Source: Mesorhizobium sp. NZP2298 (GTDB lineage Bacteria; Pseudomonadota; Alphaproteobacteria; Rhizobiales; Rhizobiaceae). Taken from it: a DNA stretch of 64,000 nt. The DNA lies in contig NZ_CP033365.1 in the NCBI RefSeq assembly GCF_013170825.1, positions 1,240,001-1,304,000 of the forward strand, given 5' to 3'. The notes below the pieces were generated by a model. The model had not been told where the DNA came from and searched no databases. It saw only the letters and a program-made list of their open reading frames with translations. Positions 1-9,615 of this stretch are shown piece after piece (the stretch's first letter is position 1; every line of letters starts with the position of its first letter). A program made the translations under genes and the position numbers.

Positions 1-950
1 CAGAGACCGGATCGCAGGCAAGCGCCTTGGCGTAGGCCGCCTTCAGCGAGGCGCCCTCGGCGACGCCGCAAGGGTTGGCGTGCTTGATGATGGCGACAGC
101 GGCGGAGCGGGCGGGATCGAACTCGCCGGCGAGTTCGAAGGCGGCGTCGGTGTCGTTGATGTTGTTGTAGGACAGCTGCTTGCCCTGCAGCTGTCGTGCC
201 GTGGCGACGCCCGGACGCTTGTCGCCATTGACATAGAAACCGGCGCCCTGGTGCGGGTTTTCGCCGTAGCGCATCACCTCCGCCAGCCTGCCCCCGAAGG
301 CGCGCCAAGTGGGATGCTCGATCTCCAGCGCCTCGGCGAACCAGCCGGAAATCGCCGCGTCATAGCTGGCGGTGCGGGCAAAGGCCTTGGCCGCCAGCTT
401 CTTGCGAAAATCCAGCGACAGCGAGCCGATGTTCATCTCCAGCGCGTTCAGCACCGAAGCGTAATCGCCGGGATCGGTGACGATGGCGACATAGGCATGG
501 TTCTTGGCCGAGGCGCGGATCATTGCCGGGCCGCCAATGTCGATGTTCTCGACGATCGCGGCATAGTCGGCGCCGGAGCGGCGGACTTCCTCGAAGGGAT
601 AGAGATTGGAGACGACGAGGTCGATCGGTTCGATGCCGTATTTGCGCATCGCCATGGCATGCTCGGGGTCGTCGCGCACGCCAAGCAGCGCGCCATGCAC
701 CGACGGGTGCAAGGTCTTGACGCGGCCGTCCATGATCTCGGGAAACCCCGTGAGCTCGGAGACGTCGCGCACTGCCATGCCGGCTTCGGCGATCGCCTTG
801 GCCGTGCCGCCGGTCGAGACCAGCTCGACACCGGCCGCGGCCAATGCCCTGGCGAAGTCGATGAGGCCGGTCTTGTCGAAAACCGAAAGCAGGGCGCGGC
901 GCACGGGGACGAGATCCGGGGCGGGAATGTTCTTGGCGGCGACGGCCATG
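1..950 (-). CDS. purH: PurH, bifunctional AICAR transformylase / IMP cyclohydrolase (N-terminal part)
   Basis: Catalyses the last two steps of de novo IMP synthesis in the cytosol. The gene runs leftward off the window edge, so only about 316 N-terminal residues are present out of roughly 530 usual for the family. Seen: ATG at 950-948, then [14 protein letters not shown] and STGGT of the MGS-like cyclohydrolase domain, [14 protein letters not shown] (family hallmark), and the entry into the transformylase domain at RYGENPHQ followed by [12 protein letters not shown] heparinase-like gene lies just upstream on the same strand (123 bp gap), possibly co-transcribed. No anomalies in the visible part. 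Confidence 0.96.
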
Positions 951-1072
951 GGCTGGCGGCCTTTCACGGCTGGAGGGGCAAGCCCGCGCCGTAGCACATG
1001 ACATCAGGAAATCAAGCGGCAAGGCAGCGCTGCACACTTTTCGGCATCATGCTCCAGCGGTGGCCGGCACCA

Positions 1073-2797
1073 TCAATTGTTTTCCGGATAGCCGGCGATG
1101 CTGGTGCGCGTCAGCTGCCAGTGGACTTCGGCCACCTCGGAGGCCTTGAAGGCAAGCACGATCTGGCGGCTGCGGCGCGGACCGCCAAGACCGGCGAAAT
1201 AGATCGATTCCTCGACCTCCGGCACCACTTCGCTTGACGTGAACACCCAGCTGTCGGCCTGGTCGGCGGTCAGCACGAGGCGGTCGTGCTCGTCCTGCAG
1301 CAGGTTGATGTCGGGATGGACATGGAAGCGCACGGTGATGAAATCGCGGCCATTGTTGCGGATCGAGGCATTGCCGGGCCTCTGGAACCGGTCCCTGCCG
1401 GCCAGCACATTGCCGTTCGTCGACAGCTTCAGCTCGCGCTCATGCAGGAAGCCGAACCGCTGGACATAGCCGTCATGGCGGGCGATGAAGCCCTGGACGC
1501 CCTTCTGGTCGATGCGCTTGCACGGCACATGCTGCGGGCCGCCGATCAGCGGCGAACCGAGCAGGTCGTTGACGCGCAACGAATGGCTGAAGCGAGCCGA
1601 CGAGGTGTCATTGATGGTGGCGGTCGAGTGCGCGGCCGTGGCGCGCGCCAGCGGCCGGAATTCAGCGGCGCCATAGGTGTCGATGCCGGCATTGACGATA
1701 TAGTGCTGGCGGCCGGACGACAGTTCGAAGGCGAGGCAGCCTGCGTGCGCGGCGTTGGAGACGTCGACCGGCGGCGGCAGGCCAGTGTCGGCAATGACCG
1801 TGACGCCGCCCATCGACAGCCGCTCATAGCCCGAATGCGGCGCGTGCAGCAGTGGTGCGCCGGCGGTGTCGTCATGGCGCAGGATGGTGGCGATGCGGTC
1901 ATGGATGGTGGCGCCCATGCCGTTGAAGCGGGCGAGGCTGCCATCCTGGTGGCGGAAGAAGCGCAGCGCCGGCAGCATGCGGTCGATGGCGCCGATCAGT
2001 GCCTGCGGCGGGGTTTCGGCCTGGTTGGCGTAGGTCTGGCGCAACGGCAAAAGGTCGGCGAGAATTTCCAGCACCGCCATCGGATTGCGCGAGATATGGC
2101 CGCCATCGGCGAGGATCTGGCGATTAAGCTCCTCGGCGAGGTTGCGGGTTGCGCCGCGCAGCGCCGAAGCCGGCGCCGGCAGCGAAAGAGCGGCGAAGGC
2201 GAGCGCGATGCGGGCACGCAGCCGATCCTTGCCATCGGGCATTTCGCGCGCCATCGACCTGAGATAGCGGATCTGGACGGCCAGCGATTTCAGGAAAGCG
2301 CGGTAGAAGGGAAATTCGGCTCCCTGCAACACGACGGAGGAATGCTGCAGCCAGGCGATGATGCGCTTGGCCGTGGTGCCGGGCTCCCAGGCGACACCGG
2401 CAATGTTGTTGCCGTGCATGGCGATCCAGTCGGACACCAGGGCACGCGCATTGGCGGCGGCAAGCTCGGTACCGGCGGCGCGCATGTGGCGCAGCCAGCG
2501 AAACCCATGCAGCGTCTTTTGCCAGCCGCGGTTGGGCACGTTGATCTGGAACGGCGATTTGCCGCCGGTCTCGACCAGATGCCCCGACAAGGGATAACGG
2601 CCGTAATAGATCTCAAGCGCGATCTGCGGGTCGGCGAGGCGCAGATCCGGTGGCGCGATCAGGACGCGTTCGGGCGTGCGGCCGGAATAGCGCCAGCGAT
2701 AAATCGGCCCGGCACGCAGGCGCCGGCGCGTTTTGCGCCAGAACTCCTTCGCGACCAGCGTCCACAGACGCGTCGTGTTGCCGGCAGCAAGTGCCAA
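1073..2797 (-). CDS. Heparinase II/III family protein
   Basis: A 574-residue protein of the heparinase II/III-like polysaccharide lyase superfamily: an N-terminal helical toroid (about residues 60-300) followed by a C-terminal beta-sandwich (about 320-560), with the family-like stretch HSGYERLSMGGVTVIADTG opening the latter. No signal peptide is obvious. The true substrate of the rhizobial members placed beside purH is not known to me; cell-envelope or exopolysaccharide uronate glycans are an inference. The start is TTG at 2797-2795, chosen because AGGAGG lies 5 bases upstream and no ATG fits. It follows rsmB on the same strand, 148 bp downstream, and precedes purH. Confidence 0.85.
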   Translation of the reverse strand: MALAAGNTTRLWTLVAKEFWRKTRRRLRAGPIYRWRYSGRTPERVLIAPPDLRLADPQIALEIYYGRYPLSGHLVETGGKSPFQINVPNRGWQKTLHGFRWLRHMRAAGTELAAANARALVSDWIAMHGNNIAGVAWEPGTTAKRIIAWLQHSSVVLQGAEFPFYRAFLKSLAVQIRYLRSMAREMPDGKDRLRARIALAFAALSLPAPASALRGATRNLAEELNRQILADGGHISRNPMAVLEILADLLPLRQTYANQAETPPQALIGAIDRMLPALRFFRHQDGSLARFNGMGATIHDRIATILRHDDTAGAPLLHAPHSGYERLSMGGVTVIADTGLPPPVDVSNAAHAGCLAFELSSGRQHYIVNAGIDTYGAAEFRPLARATAAHSTATINDTSSARFSHSLRVNDLLGSPLIGGPQHVPCKRIDQKGVQGFIARHDGYVQRFGFLHERELKLSTNGNVLAGRDRFQRPGNASIRNNGRDFITVRFHVHPDINLLQDEHDRLVLTADQADSWVFTSSEVVPEVEESIYFAGLGGPRRSRQIVLAFKASEVAEVHWQLTRTSIAGYPENN

Positions 2798-2945
2798 AAG
2801 CCCTCCTGGTCGTCCTCTACCCCGGCACCAAGTTTACATGATTGAACGACTCGTGCGAAGGCGAATTCCTGGGATCGGGTCCGTTTCACCGGGTTTTGTC
2901 CCATCCCCTCCCTAAAAAAGTCAGCAAATCCGGATGCTTACATAT

Positions 2946-4334
2946 TCAGCCGGCGCGCCGCATGCGGGCGGCGAAGAAGCCGTCCAGGCCGGAGCGCTCC
3001 GGGGCGCCGAGATCGAGATCGGCTGGCGTGGTGCGCAGCGTGCCTTGTTTCGTCAGGAACGAATCGATGCTGGCGATCTCGCCCCGATGCAGCGGATCGT
3101 CGACGACATCAGGCGATTGCCTGAGGAAAGCGCGATAAAGATCCTCGCCTTCAAGCGGGTCGAGCGAACAGTTGGAAAAGACGATCCTGCCACCGGGCTT
3201 GACCAGGGTGACGGCGCGGGTGAGTAGCCTGCGTTGCAGGTCGGCGAGCTTTTCGACGTCGGCCATGGTCTTGGTCCACGGCACGTCGGGATGGCGGCGC
3301 ACCGTGCCGGTCGACGAGCAGGGCGCGTCGAGGAGCACGGCGTCGAACAGCTCCGCCGGCTCGTATTCGAGCAGGTCGGCCTGGACGATGTCGGCCGAGA
3401 GGCCGAGGCGGTCGAGATTCTGCGCCAGCCGCGCCAACCGGTTCTTCGAGGTGTCGACGGCGGTGACCCTGGCGCCGGCCAGGATCAGCTGGGCGGTTTT
3501 GCCGCCGGGCGCCGCGCAGAGATCGGCCACACGCAATCCCCTGGCATCGCCGAACAGTTTTGCCGGCAGACTGGCCGCCGCATCCTGTACCCACCAAGCG
3601 CCTTCGGCGAAGCCCGGCAGGTCGGTGACCGCGCCGACAAGATTTTCCACGCGCACCGTGCCGGTCGGCAGCACGGTCCCACCAAGCCTTTCGGCCCACA
3701 GTTCGGGATCGGCCTTGACCGAGAAATCGACGGGCGCCTCATGGCGATGCGCCGCCAGGATCTGTCGGGTCTTGTCCACGCCATAGGCGGCCTTCAGCCG
3801 GTCGGAAAACCATTTCGGCGCTTCGTCGGTGGCGGCAAGGGCGGCCGGCAGTTCGGTTTCCTTGGCTCGAGCCAGCGTGCGCAGCACGCCATTGACCAGG
3901 CCGGAAAAACGCTGTGTGCGCGGATCGGACTTGGCGTGGGTAACCGCGAGGTCGACGGCGGCGCTGTCGGGAATGTCGAGGAACAGGATCTGCGCCGCCG
4001 CCACATGCAGTATGTGCGACAAAGCGGTGGCATTGGGCGGCAGCGGCTTTTCCAGGCGCTTTGCCAGCAGCCCGGTAATGGTCATGCGATAGCGCAGCGC
4101 GGTGACCAGGATGGCGCGCACCAAGCCACGGTCACGCAGGTCGAGCGCCCTGTATTGCGGGTGGCCGTTTTCGTGGTCGGTCAAGCCGTCGAGCGGCGTC
4201 CTTGCGTCGATGACGGCGGCAAGCAGCCGCGCCGCCGCCTTGCGGGCAGCGAGACCGGCGACGAATTCGCCGCCGTCCTTGTGGTCCTGATCGCCTGAGC
4301 CTGTGCGCCGAGGTGTTCTGCCTACCACGCTCAC
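2946..4334 (-). CDS. rsmB: RsmB, 16S rRNA (cytosine-967-C5)-methyltransferase
   Basis: Transfers a methyl group from SAM to C967 of 16S rRNA. Seen: an N-terminal NusB-like helical domain (about residues 20-150), then a Rossmann methyltransferase domain with [11 protein letters not shown] (SAM binding), the catalytic motif [15 protein letters not shown] and the second cysteine in [14 protein letters not shown] start it at GTG 4334-4332, which overlaps the htpX stop codon as GTGA, the classic coupled arrangement; an upstream GTG at 4373 has no Shine-Dalgarno sequence and would overlap htpX more deeply. Transcribed after htpX, so the pair is probably one operon. Confidence 0.93.
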   Translation of the reverse strand: MSVVGRTPRRTGSGDQDHKDGGEFVAGLAARKAAARLLAAVIDARTPLDGLTDHENGHPQYRALDLRDRGLVRAILVTALRYRMTITGLLAKRLEKPLPPNATALSHILHVAAAQILFLDIPDSAAVDLAVTHAKSDPRTQRFSGLVNGVLRTLARAKETELPAALAATDEAPKWFSDRLKAAYGVDKTRQILAAHRHEAPVDFSVKADPELWAERLGGTVLPTGTVRVENLVGAVTDLPGFAEGAWWVQDAAASLPAKLFGDARGLRVADLCAAPGGKTAQLILAGARVTAVDTSKNRLARLAQNLDRLGLSADIVQADLLEYEPAELFDAVLLDAPCSSTGTVRRHPDVPWTKTMADVEKLADLQRRLLTRAVTLVKPGGRIVFSNCSLDPLEGEDLYRAFLRQSPDVVDDPLHRGEIASIDSFLTKQGTLRTTPADLDLGAPERSGLDGFFAARMRRAG

Positions 4335-5353
4335 GACCACCGGCCTTTGGGCCCGGTCGGGTTGCGACCCCACGGATTGGGTTTCGGCTTGGCCGGTTCG
4401 GTCGGCGGTTCGGCAGCGGCCGGCTTGCCCCAGGGGCCGGCCGACTGCTGTTCGTCGGCCTGCAATGGAACCGGCGCCTGGCGTTGGGTGGTGCGTGCCG
4501 CACCGTCACTCATCCCGCGCGCCATCTCCCGCAACGCGGCGATGCGGTTCTCGGTGCTCGGGTGGGTGGAGAACAGACTGTCCATGCGCTCGCCATGCAG
4601 GGGATTGATGATGAAGAGATGCGCCATCGCCGGATTGCGCTCCGCATCGGGGTTTGGAATGCGTTCGGCGCCGCGGGCGATCTTGTCAAGCGCGGATGCC
4701 AGCCAGAGCGGGTGTCCACAGATTTCGGCGCCGCGCCGGTCGGCCTCGTATTCGCGCGTGCGGCTGACCGCCATCTGCACGATCATGGCGGCGAAGGGCG
4801 CCACGATCATAGCCGCCAGCACACCGACAAAGCCGAACGGGTTGTTGTTGTCGCGATTGCCGCCGAGGAAAAACGCGAAATTGCCCAGCATCGAGATGGC
4901 GCCGGCAAAGGTGGCGACGATGGTCATGGTCAGCGTGTCGCGGTGCTGGACATGGGCGAGCTCGTGCGCCATGACCGCCGCGACCTCCTCATGGCTCAAC
5001 CGCTGCAACAGGCCGGTGGAAGCGGCGACCGCCGCGTTCTGCGGGTTGCGGCCGGTGGCGAAGGCATTCGGCTGCGGATTGTCGATCAGATAGGTTTTCG
5101 GCATCGGCAGCCCGGCCTGCTTGGCCAGTGCCTGGACGATGGCGTAGTATTCCGGTGCGTTCTTCTCGTCGACCTCGACGGCATGGTTCATCGACAGCAC
5201 CATCTTGTCGGCGTTCCAGTAGCTGAACAGATTGGTGCCGGCGGCGATCAGCAGCGCGATCATCATGCCGCCCGAACCGCCGATCAGGAAGCCGACGCCC
5301 ATGAACAGCGCGGTCATCGCGGCAAGAAGCATGGCGGTGCGGATGGTGTTCAT
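4331..5353 (-). CDS. htpX: HtpX, membrane zinc metalloprotease
   Basis: Integral inner-membrane M48 protease involved in membrane-protein quality control. Seen: two hydrophobic segments near the N terminus (about residues 5-45), the zinc-binding motif HELAH at residues 130-134, two further hydrophobic stretches after it, and [13 protein letters not shown] carrying the third zinc ligand Glu. The C-terminal tail of about 60 residues is Pro/Ala/Gln-rich and longer than in enteric homologues, a common rhizobial feature. Start ATG 5353-5351 is preceded by GGGAG; an alternative upstream start at 5380 lacks this. Translationally coupled to rsmB by a 4-base overlap. Confidence 0.95.
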   Translation of the reverse strand: MNTIRTAMLLAAMTALFMGVGFLIGGSGGMMIALLIAAGTNLFSYWNADKMVLSMNHAVEVDEKNAPEYYAIVQALAKQAGLPMPKTYLIDNPQPNAFATGRNPQNAAVAASTGLLQRLSHEEVAAVMAHELAHVQHRDTLTMTIVATFAGAISMLGNFAFFLGGNRDNNNPFGFVGVLAAMIVAPFAAMIVQMAVSRTREYEADRRGAEICGHPLWLASALDKIARGAERIPNPDAERNPAMAHLFIINPLHGERMDSLFSTHPSTENRIAALREMARGMSDGAARTTQRQAPVPLQADEQQSAGPWGKPAAAEPPTEPAKPKPNPWGRNPTGPKGRWS

Positions 5354-5458
5354 CGTCTGCTCCCGTCGTGGTGGTGGCAAAAAGAGGTCGATCGTCTTGG
5401 TTTCATGGCTATATGATGGGAAAGACCTGCCGCTGTTTCAATCCGCGGGGAATATCGC

Positions 5459-5680
5459 ATGACCGATGAAACCAGTAAAACGCCCGCCGAAACCGATGGC
5501 GACGCCTTGCCGAAGGAACTGACGCCGGCCGCAAGGCGGGCGCTGGCCGAGGCCGAGGCCCGGCGCACCGAATATCGCGAGAAGGAAGCCGCCCTGCCGA
5601 AGGAGATCGGCGGTCGTGGCGGCAAGGAACCCGGCCGCTATGGCGACTGGGAGGTCAAGGGCCTGACCAGCGACTTCTAG
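5459..5680 (+). CDS. DUF1674 protein, succinate dehydrogenase assembly factor 4-like
   Basis: A 73-residue soluble protein. The C-terminal half carries the family signature GGRGGKEPGRYGDWEVKG ending in TSDF, matching the DUF1674/SdhAF4 family; the N-terminal half is charged and probably disordered or helical. Eukaryotic SdhAF4 binds the flavinylated SDH flavoprotein and aids assembly; the same role here is inference from the family. It is divergent from htpX, with a 105-bp shared upstream region. Its stop codon is directly followed by the palindromic element at 5681. Confidence 0.85.
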   Translation: MTDETSKTPAETDGDALPKELTPAARRALAEAEARRTEYREKEAALPKEIGGRGGKEPGRYGDWEVKGLTSDF

Positions 5681-5821
5681 GGTGCGTTGATATTCAGGTG
5701 AGGCCGACCTGCAAACGGCGGCTTCCTGCGCTTCCGGTGCTCACGTACCCAAAAGTACGCTCCGCTCCGGTTCTCGGAAGCCACCATTTTCGGCTCGGCC
5801 TGACCTGAATCCCAACACACC
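5681..5821. repeat. 141-bp palindromic intergenic element, copy 1
   Basis: Imperfect palindrome. The outer 18 bases at each end are inverted copies with three mismatches (5681-5698 versus 5804-5821). The interior folds as a long hairpin around a CGTAC/GTACG core, with GGCTTCC/GGAAGCC arms. A second copy lies at 14310-14449 and an internally deleted one at 7537-7595. It starts on the base after the DUF1674 stop codon and ends 13 bp before the stop of the convergent HAD gene, so it may act as a two-way terminator. It resembles rhizobial RIME/MITE-type elements; exact family unknown to me. Confidence 0.85.
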
Positions 5822-5834
5822 CTGGCAGTGCTGC

Positions 5835-6500
5835 TTAGGCAGCGTTGCGCTGCCGCTCAAGCACCAGCCAACCGCGCTCGTCGATAGTGATGCCGACATC
5901 GTCGTAGCCAGAGATGGCTGCATGGTGCGTCGGCAACGGATGCGCGTGTGTGGCGCTGATCACCATGACCGCGGCTTCCGCGGCCTCGGCTGCCGAGATG
6001 CCGGCCGGAGCATCCTCGAACACAAGGCAGTCGCGCGCATCGACGCCGAGCCGTTCCGCTCCAAGCCGGAAGCAGTCGGGCGCTGGCTTGCCGCGGGAAA
6101 CATCTTCCGCGGCGACGAGGACGGCGGGAACCGGAATGCCGGCGGCCTTCATGCGCGCAAGCGCCAAGGAGCGTGGCGCCGAGGTCACGATAGCCCAGCT
6201 TTCGCTTGGCAACGCGTTGAGAAACGCCGCGGCGCCGGGGATCTGGACAATGCCGTCCAGATCGTCGGCCTCGGCCTTCAGCAGCAGGTCGGCCTCATGC
6301 GCCGGATCGACGCCTGGAAGGGCAAGGTTCGTGATGGTCTCGATCGCCCGCACGCCATGGATCGTCGGCAGGAAGGCGGCGACGTCAAGACCATGGCGGC
6401 CTGCCCAATCGCTCCACACCCGCTCCGCCGAGGCGATGGAATTGATGAGGGTGCCGTCCATGTCGAAGAGGAAGGCGGCGAATTTTCTGCCAGAAAACAT
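5835..6500 (-). CDS. HAD-superfamily (IA) sugar-phosphate phosphatase-like hydrolase
   Basis: A 221-residue cytosolic phosphatase. Seen: motif I FDMDGTLINS with nucleophile Asp13 and general acid Asp15, motif II TSA in WAIVTSAPRS, motif III Lys in GKPAPDCF, and motif IV in FEDAPAGISAAEAA. The helical cap between motifs I and II is typical of beta-phosphoglucomutase/glycerol-3-phosphatase/sugar-phosphatase relatives; the substrate cannot be told from sequence. It stands alone, convergent with the DUF1674 gene across the palindromic element. Confidence 0.85.
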   Translation of the reverse strand: MFSGRKFAAFLFDMDGTLINSIASAERVWSDWAGRHGLDVAAFLPTIHGVRAIETITNLALPGVDPAHEADLLLKAEADDLDGIVQIPGAAAFLNALPSESWAIVTSAPRSLALARMKAAGIPVPAVLVAAEDVSRGKPAPDCFRLGAERLGVDARDCLVFEDAPAGISAAEAAEAAVMVISATHAHPLPTHHAAISGYDDVGITIDERGWLVLERQRNAA

Positions 6501-6666
6501 GATTTTCCTTGAAGTCCGGGGGAGCGTGTCGAGGGAAGCCCAACCGTAACGTCAAGGCACCGACATGGAAAGGCACGAGGCGTATTTTGGGGCGGTGCAG
6601 GGAACCACCGCCACATTGCGACGTTTCAACGACGCTGCTTTCCATGACGATCGAAGGGGACGTGCG

Positions 6667-7536
6667 ATGCTGATCCGGCTCGGCTACGAAATCGCTATTG
6701 AATGCACGGAAGCCACTCCTGTGATTTCGCTATTGGAGATCCACAAGGACAGGCAAGCCGATATCAAGCGGCAGACGCGGGTACTGACCTCGCCTGCGGT
6801 GCCGACCAAGCTCTATCACGACCTGCATGGCAATGGCTGCCGCCGCTTCACCGCGCCTGCCGGTACGTTCCGCATCCTCTATGACGCGGTCGTCGAGGAC
6901 AGCGGCGAGCCGGACGAAGTCAACATGCTGGCCAGGGAAGTGCCGGTGGCCGAGTTGCCCGACGAGGTGCTGGGTTATCTCCTTGGCAGCCGCTACTGCG
7001 AGACAGATCACCTCAGCAACCTCGCCTGGCAACTGTTCGGTCATCTTCCGTCCGGCTGGGCGCGGGTGCAGGCGATCGTCGACTATGTCCACAACCGGCT
7101 GTCGTTCGGCTATGGCTACGCGCGTTCGACCCGCACGGCGGCGCAGGCGCATGAGGAACGGGTCGGGGTCTGCCGTGACTTTGCCCATCTGGCGATCACG
7201 CTTTGCCGCTGCATGAACATTCCGGCGCGTTATGTGAACGGCTATCTTGGTGACATCGGCGTGCCGACCGATCCGGCGCCGATGGATTTCTCGGCCTGGA
7301 TGGAGGTGTTCCTCGACGGCAAGTGGTACACGTTCGATCCACGCCATAACCGGCCCAGGACCGGCCGCGTCGTCATCGCGCGCGGCCGCGACGCCACTGA
7401 TGTGCCCTTGCTGCACAGCTTCGGCCCGCACCGGCTCACCCTGTTCAAGGTGTGGACCTACGAACAGGAAGGCAAGCTGTTCAATCCCCCCTATCACGGC
7501 ATCGACAGAACGGTCAGCGCACAGATGCTGGCTTGA
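6667..7536 (+). CDS. Transglutaminase-like (papain-fold) family protein
   Basis: A 289-residue protein: an N-terminal beta domain (bacterial transglutaminase-like N, about residues 1-100), then the cysteine peptidase/transglutaminase core with VGVCRDFAHLAITLCR around the probable nucleophile Cys, ARYVNGYLGD, and the segment FSAWMEVFLDGKWYTFDPRHN. In many relatives a His precedes AW in that segment; here it is Ser, with a His only in DPRHN, so the exact triad is uncertain. Start ATG 6667 is chosen for AAGGGGA 8 bases upstream. Monocistronic; its stop is followed at once by a deleted copy of the palindromic element. Confidence 0.88.
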   Translation: MLIRLGYEIAIECTEATPVISLLEIHKDRQADIKRQTRVLTSPAVPTKLYHDLHGNGCRRFTAPAGTFRILYDAVVEDSGEPDEVNMLAREVPVAELPDEVLGYLLGSRYCETDHLSNLAWQLFGHLPSGWARVQAIVDYVHNRLSFGYGYARSTRTAAQAHEERVGVCRDFAHLAITLCRCMNIPARYVNGYLGDIGVPTDPAPMDFSAWMEVFLDGKWYTFDPRHNRPRTGRVVIARGRDATDVPLLHSFGPHRLTLFKVWTYEQEGKLFNPPYHGIDRTVSAQMLA

Positions 7537-7595
7537 GGCGCATTGATGTTCAGGTGATGCCGGCCTGCAAACGGCTGATACCTGCTCAACGCGCC
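7537..7595. repeat. Internally deleted copy of the palindromic element
   Basis: Bases 7537-7575 match the left end of the 5681 and 14310 elements. The segment 7581-7595 resembles the inverted right end, but the whole central hairpin is missing. As with the full copies, the first base follows a stop codon (TGA of the transglutaminase-like gene). This looks like a deletion derivative keeping both ends. Confidence 0.65.
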
Positions 7596-7617
7596 TTGGT
7601 TCTCTACCACATCATTT

Positions 7618-7639
7618 CTGTCCCGCAATTTCGGGACAG
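7618..7639. other. Perfect 8-bp inverted repeat (CTGTCCCG/CGGGACAG)
   Basis: An 8-bp perfect stem with a 6-base loop in the 376-bp gap between the transglutaminase and TadG-like genes. There is no T-run, so a simple intrinsic terminator is unlikely; it may be a protein-binding site. I see no gene in the rest of this gap. Confidence 0.4.
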
Positions 7640-7912
7640 TGATCCGCTTCGATACAGAAGGGCTGTGCCGCAACAGGACGGCGTCGAGCGCTGCGCGATT
7701 GCTTCGATCCGGGCCATGGTAAGCGGTCCGTAACACCACCAAAGTCGCGCGTTCCTGTTTACCGATCGTTCACCTTTGCGAAGATCGAAACCCAATAAAA
7801 ACAACATGTTGAGATCGGCGCCTCCGTTCCGGAGCATAACGGGCGCCGTCCGGCTGGAATCCTGCATTGCCCTCATCGCGGCAACGAGGCCGAGGCATGC
7901 GGAGGTTGTTGG

Positions 7913-9391
7913 ATGCGAAATTACGGGGGTCTTGTCCACGCGGTCGGCGGGTTCGCCAGACATAGGGGTGGAAATTTCACGGTCCTGTTCGGCTTTGCTG
8001 CCTCCGTCCTGGCGCTGGCCGCCGGCTTCTCGGTCAATGTCGCGCAGCTCTACAATGCCAGATCGAGCCTGCAGGGTGTGGTCGACGCCGCGGTGACGTC
8101 AACGGCGCGCGACCTGACGACTGGCGCCATCAAGGAAGCCGATGCCGACAAGGCAGTGCAAGCCTTTCTCGACGCCAACAGCATGGCCGGCATCCTGACG
8201 CCTGACCAGGTCGTGCTGGACAGGCTCACCGTCAACCCGACCGCCAGAACCGTGCAGGCGGATGTGCATGTCGATGTCAGCCTTTATTTTCCGTTGTTCG
8301 GCATCAGTGACATGCGGCGCGTCGGCGCTTCCACCACGGCACTCTATACCGACAAGCAGGTCGAGGTCGCCATGATGCTCGACATCACGGGATCGATGGC
8401 GAAACGAGGCAACGTCGACAAGATCGGCGATCTGAAAGCAGCTGCGAAAAACGCCGTCCAGACGATGCTCCAGAACCAGGATCCGAAGAACCCCCGCATC
8501 CGCGTCGCGATTGTGCCTTACGCATCCGGCGTGAACGTCGGCAAGCTGGCGGAAAACGTCTACGCCGAGAAGCAGGCGAGCCCTGATCTGCCGCCGGTCG
8601 CCGGCAGTTCGCTTCTCGTCGCAAAGACGGGCAAGACGAAGTTGCCATCCTTCAGCGACTACAAATCCATTGTTGGCGCGGCAATGCCAAAGACCGACAA
8701 TTGCGCGACGGAGAGGAAGGACAAGAACGGCAATGCGGATTTGAGTGCCGACGGCCCGGACACGGTTCGCACCGACAAGAACGGCAAGAACTACTATGCC
8801 CTGGTCAACCGGGATGATCATCTGGGTGGCGGGAGCATGAACAGATGCCCTGACGCGGAAGTGATCCCGCTGACGGCCGATTCCGGCGCATTGCTTGATT
8901 CGATCGGCGCCTTCCGGGCCGATGGTTATACGGCCGGCGCGATCGCCATCCAGTGGACCTATTATATGCTGTCTCCGCAATGGCGGGCTGCGATCAAGAA
9001 TGCCGGTCTCGGCAACGGCGCCTCGGATACCAATGCGAAGAAGATCGCCAAGGTCGCGATCCTGATGACCGATGGCCAGTTCAATACCGCCTTCGCGGGA
9101 GTCGGGGGGAATTACAATGGCCAGGGCAATCTTGCGCGTGGCAACGCCGAAGCCCTGTGCGCCAACATGAAAAATGATGGCATCGAGATTTTCACCATCG
9201 GCTTCGATCTGAACGACAAGGACATGTCGCCAACCGAGCGAGACCAGGCAAAGGCGGTGCTGAAGGGCTGTTCTTCGAAAGACGCCTCCGCCGCGGCGAG
9301 GCATTATTTCGAGGTGTCCACCGGGGTGGAATTGGATGCCGCCTTCCAGGAAATCATCCGCAATACAGAAAAGGTCGCACTGACCCAGTAA
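7913..9391 (+). CDS. TadG-like pilus-assembly protein with von Willebrand A domain
   Basis: A 492-residue protein anchored by one N-terminal segment (about residues 22-44, starting at the TadE/G signature GNFTVLFGFAASVLALAAG). The rest is extracytoplasmic: a linker, then a VWA domain from about residue 150 with a MIDAS-like motif DITGS (residues 157-161) and a second metal-site region near ILMTDGQFN. Family members act with Tad/Flp pili, but no other tad/cpa gene is nearby, so this is an orphan copy and its partners must lie elsewhere. ATG 7913 has GGAGG upstream. Followed by a clear hairpin terminator. Confidence 0.87.
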   Translation: MRNYGGLVHAVGGFARHRGGNFTVLFGFAASVLALAAGFSVNVAQLYNARSSLQGVVDAAVTSTARDLTTGAIKEADADKAVQAFLDANSMAGILTPDQVVLDRLTVNPTARTVQADVHVDVSLYFPLFGISDMRRVGASTTALYTDKQVEVAMMLDITGSMAKRGNVDKIGDLKAAAKNAVQTMLQNQDPKNPRIRVAIVPYASGVNVGKLAENVYAEKQASPDLPPVAGSSLLVAKTGKTKLPSFSDYKSIVGAAMPKTDNCATERKDKNGNADLSADGPDTVRTDKNGKNYYALVNRDDHLGGGSMNRCPDAEVIPLTADSGALLDSIGAFRADGYTAGAIAIQWTYYMLSPQWRAAIKNAGLGNGASDTNAKKIAKVAILMTDGQFNTAFAGVGGNYNGQGNLARGNAEALCANMKNDGIEIFTIGFDLNDKDMSPTERDQAKAVLKGCSSKDASAAARHYFEVSTGVELDAAFQEIIRNTEKVALTQ

Positions 9392-9405
9392 CCCGCAAAA
9401 AGGAA

Positions 9406-9438
9406 AAGGCCGCCGCTTCTTTCGAAGCCGGCGGCCTT
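9406..9438 (+). terminator. Hairpin terminator after the TadG-like gene
   Basis: A stem of AAGGCCGCCG-CTTC paired with GAAG-C-CGGCGGCCTT (one bulged C) begins 14 bases after the stop codon. The following T-tract is weak (CCGTGTTT). Confidence 0.65.
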
Positions 9439-9507
9439 CCGTGTTTCCGTCCATGGCGCGGCCTGTGGCGGCAACCCCTTCGGGCTACCTGCCGCGCATC
9501 TCGCGCC

Positions 9508-9579
9508 TTAACGGGAAGACTGCTTCCCGAAAGTGCAATCCGCTGAGGCCACGTTCTGGAAAACGAAATCACTCGACAT
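9508..9579 (-). CDS. Putative 23-residue peptide with extreme Shine-Dalgarno sequence
   Basis: Reads MSSDFVFQNVASADC then TFGKQSSR. I do not recognise it. The case for a gene is the initiation region: GAAAGGAGGTGATCC (9595-9581) is complementary over 15 bases to the expected 3' end of alphaproteobacterial 16S rRNA, and its AGGAGG core lies 7 bases before ATG 9579-9577. A promoter-like pair lies further upstream on the same strand: TTGTCA (9644-9639), 17 bases, CATCAT (9621-9616). The peptide has one Cys and no hydrophobic segment. It could be a leader peptide, a RiPP-like precursor or a microprotein. The CFA-like methyltransferase is divergent. Confidence 0.5.
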   Translation of the reverse strand: MSSDFVFQNVASADCTFGKQSSR

Positions 9580-9615
9580 CGGATCACCTCCTTTCGATTT
9601 GTTGAACACATGCTC

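Noticed and set aside
9581..9595. GGATCACCTCCTTTC on the plus strand as a 16S rRNA 3' end fragment
   Set aside because: Nothing upstream resembles 16S helix 45 or other rRNA; the match is explained by a Shine-Dalgarno sequence read on the minus strand.
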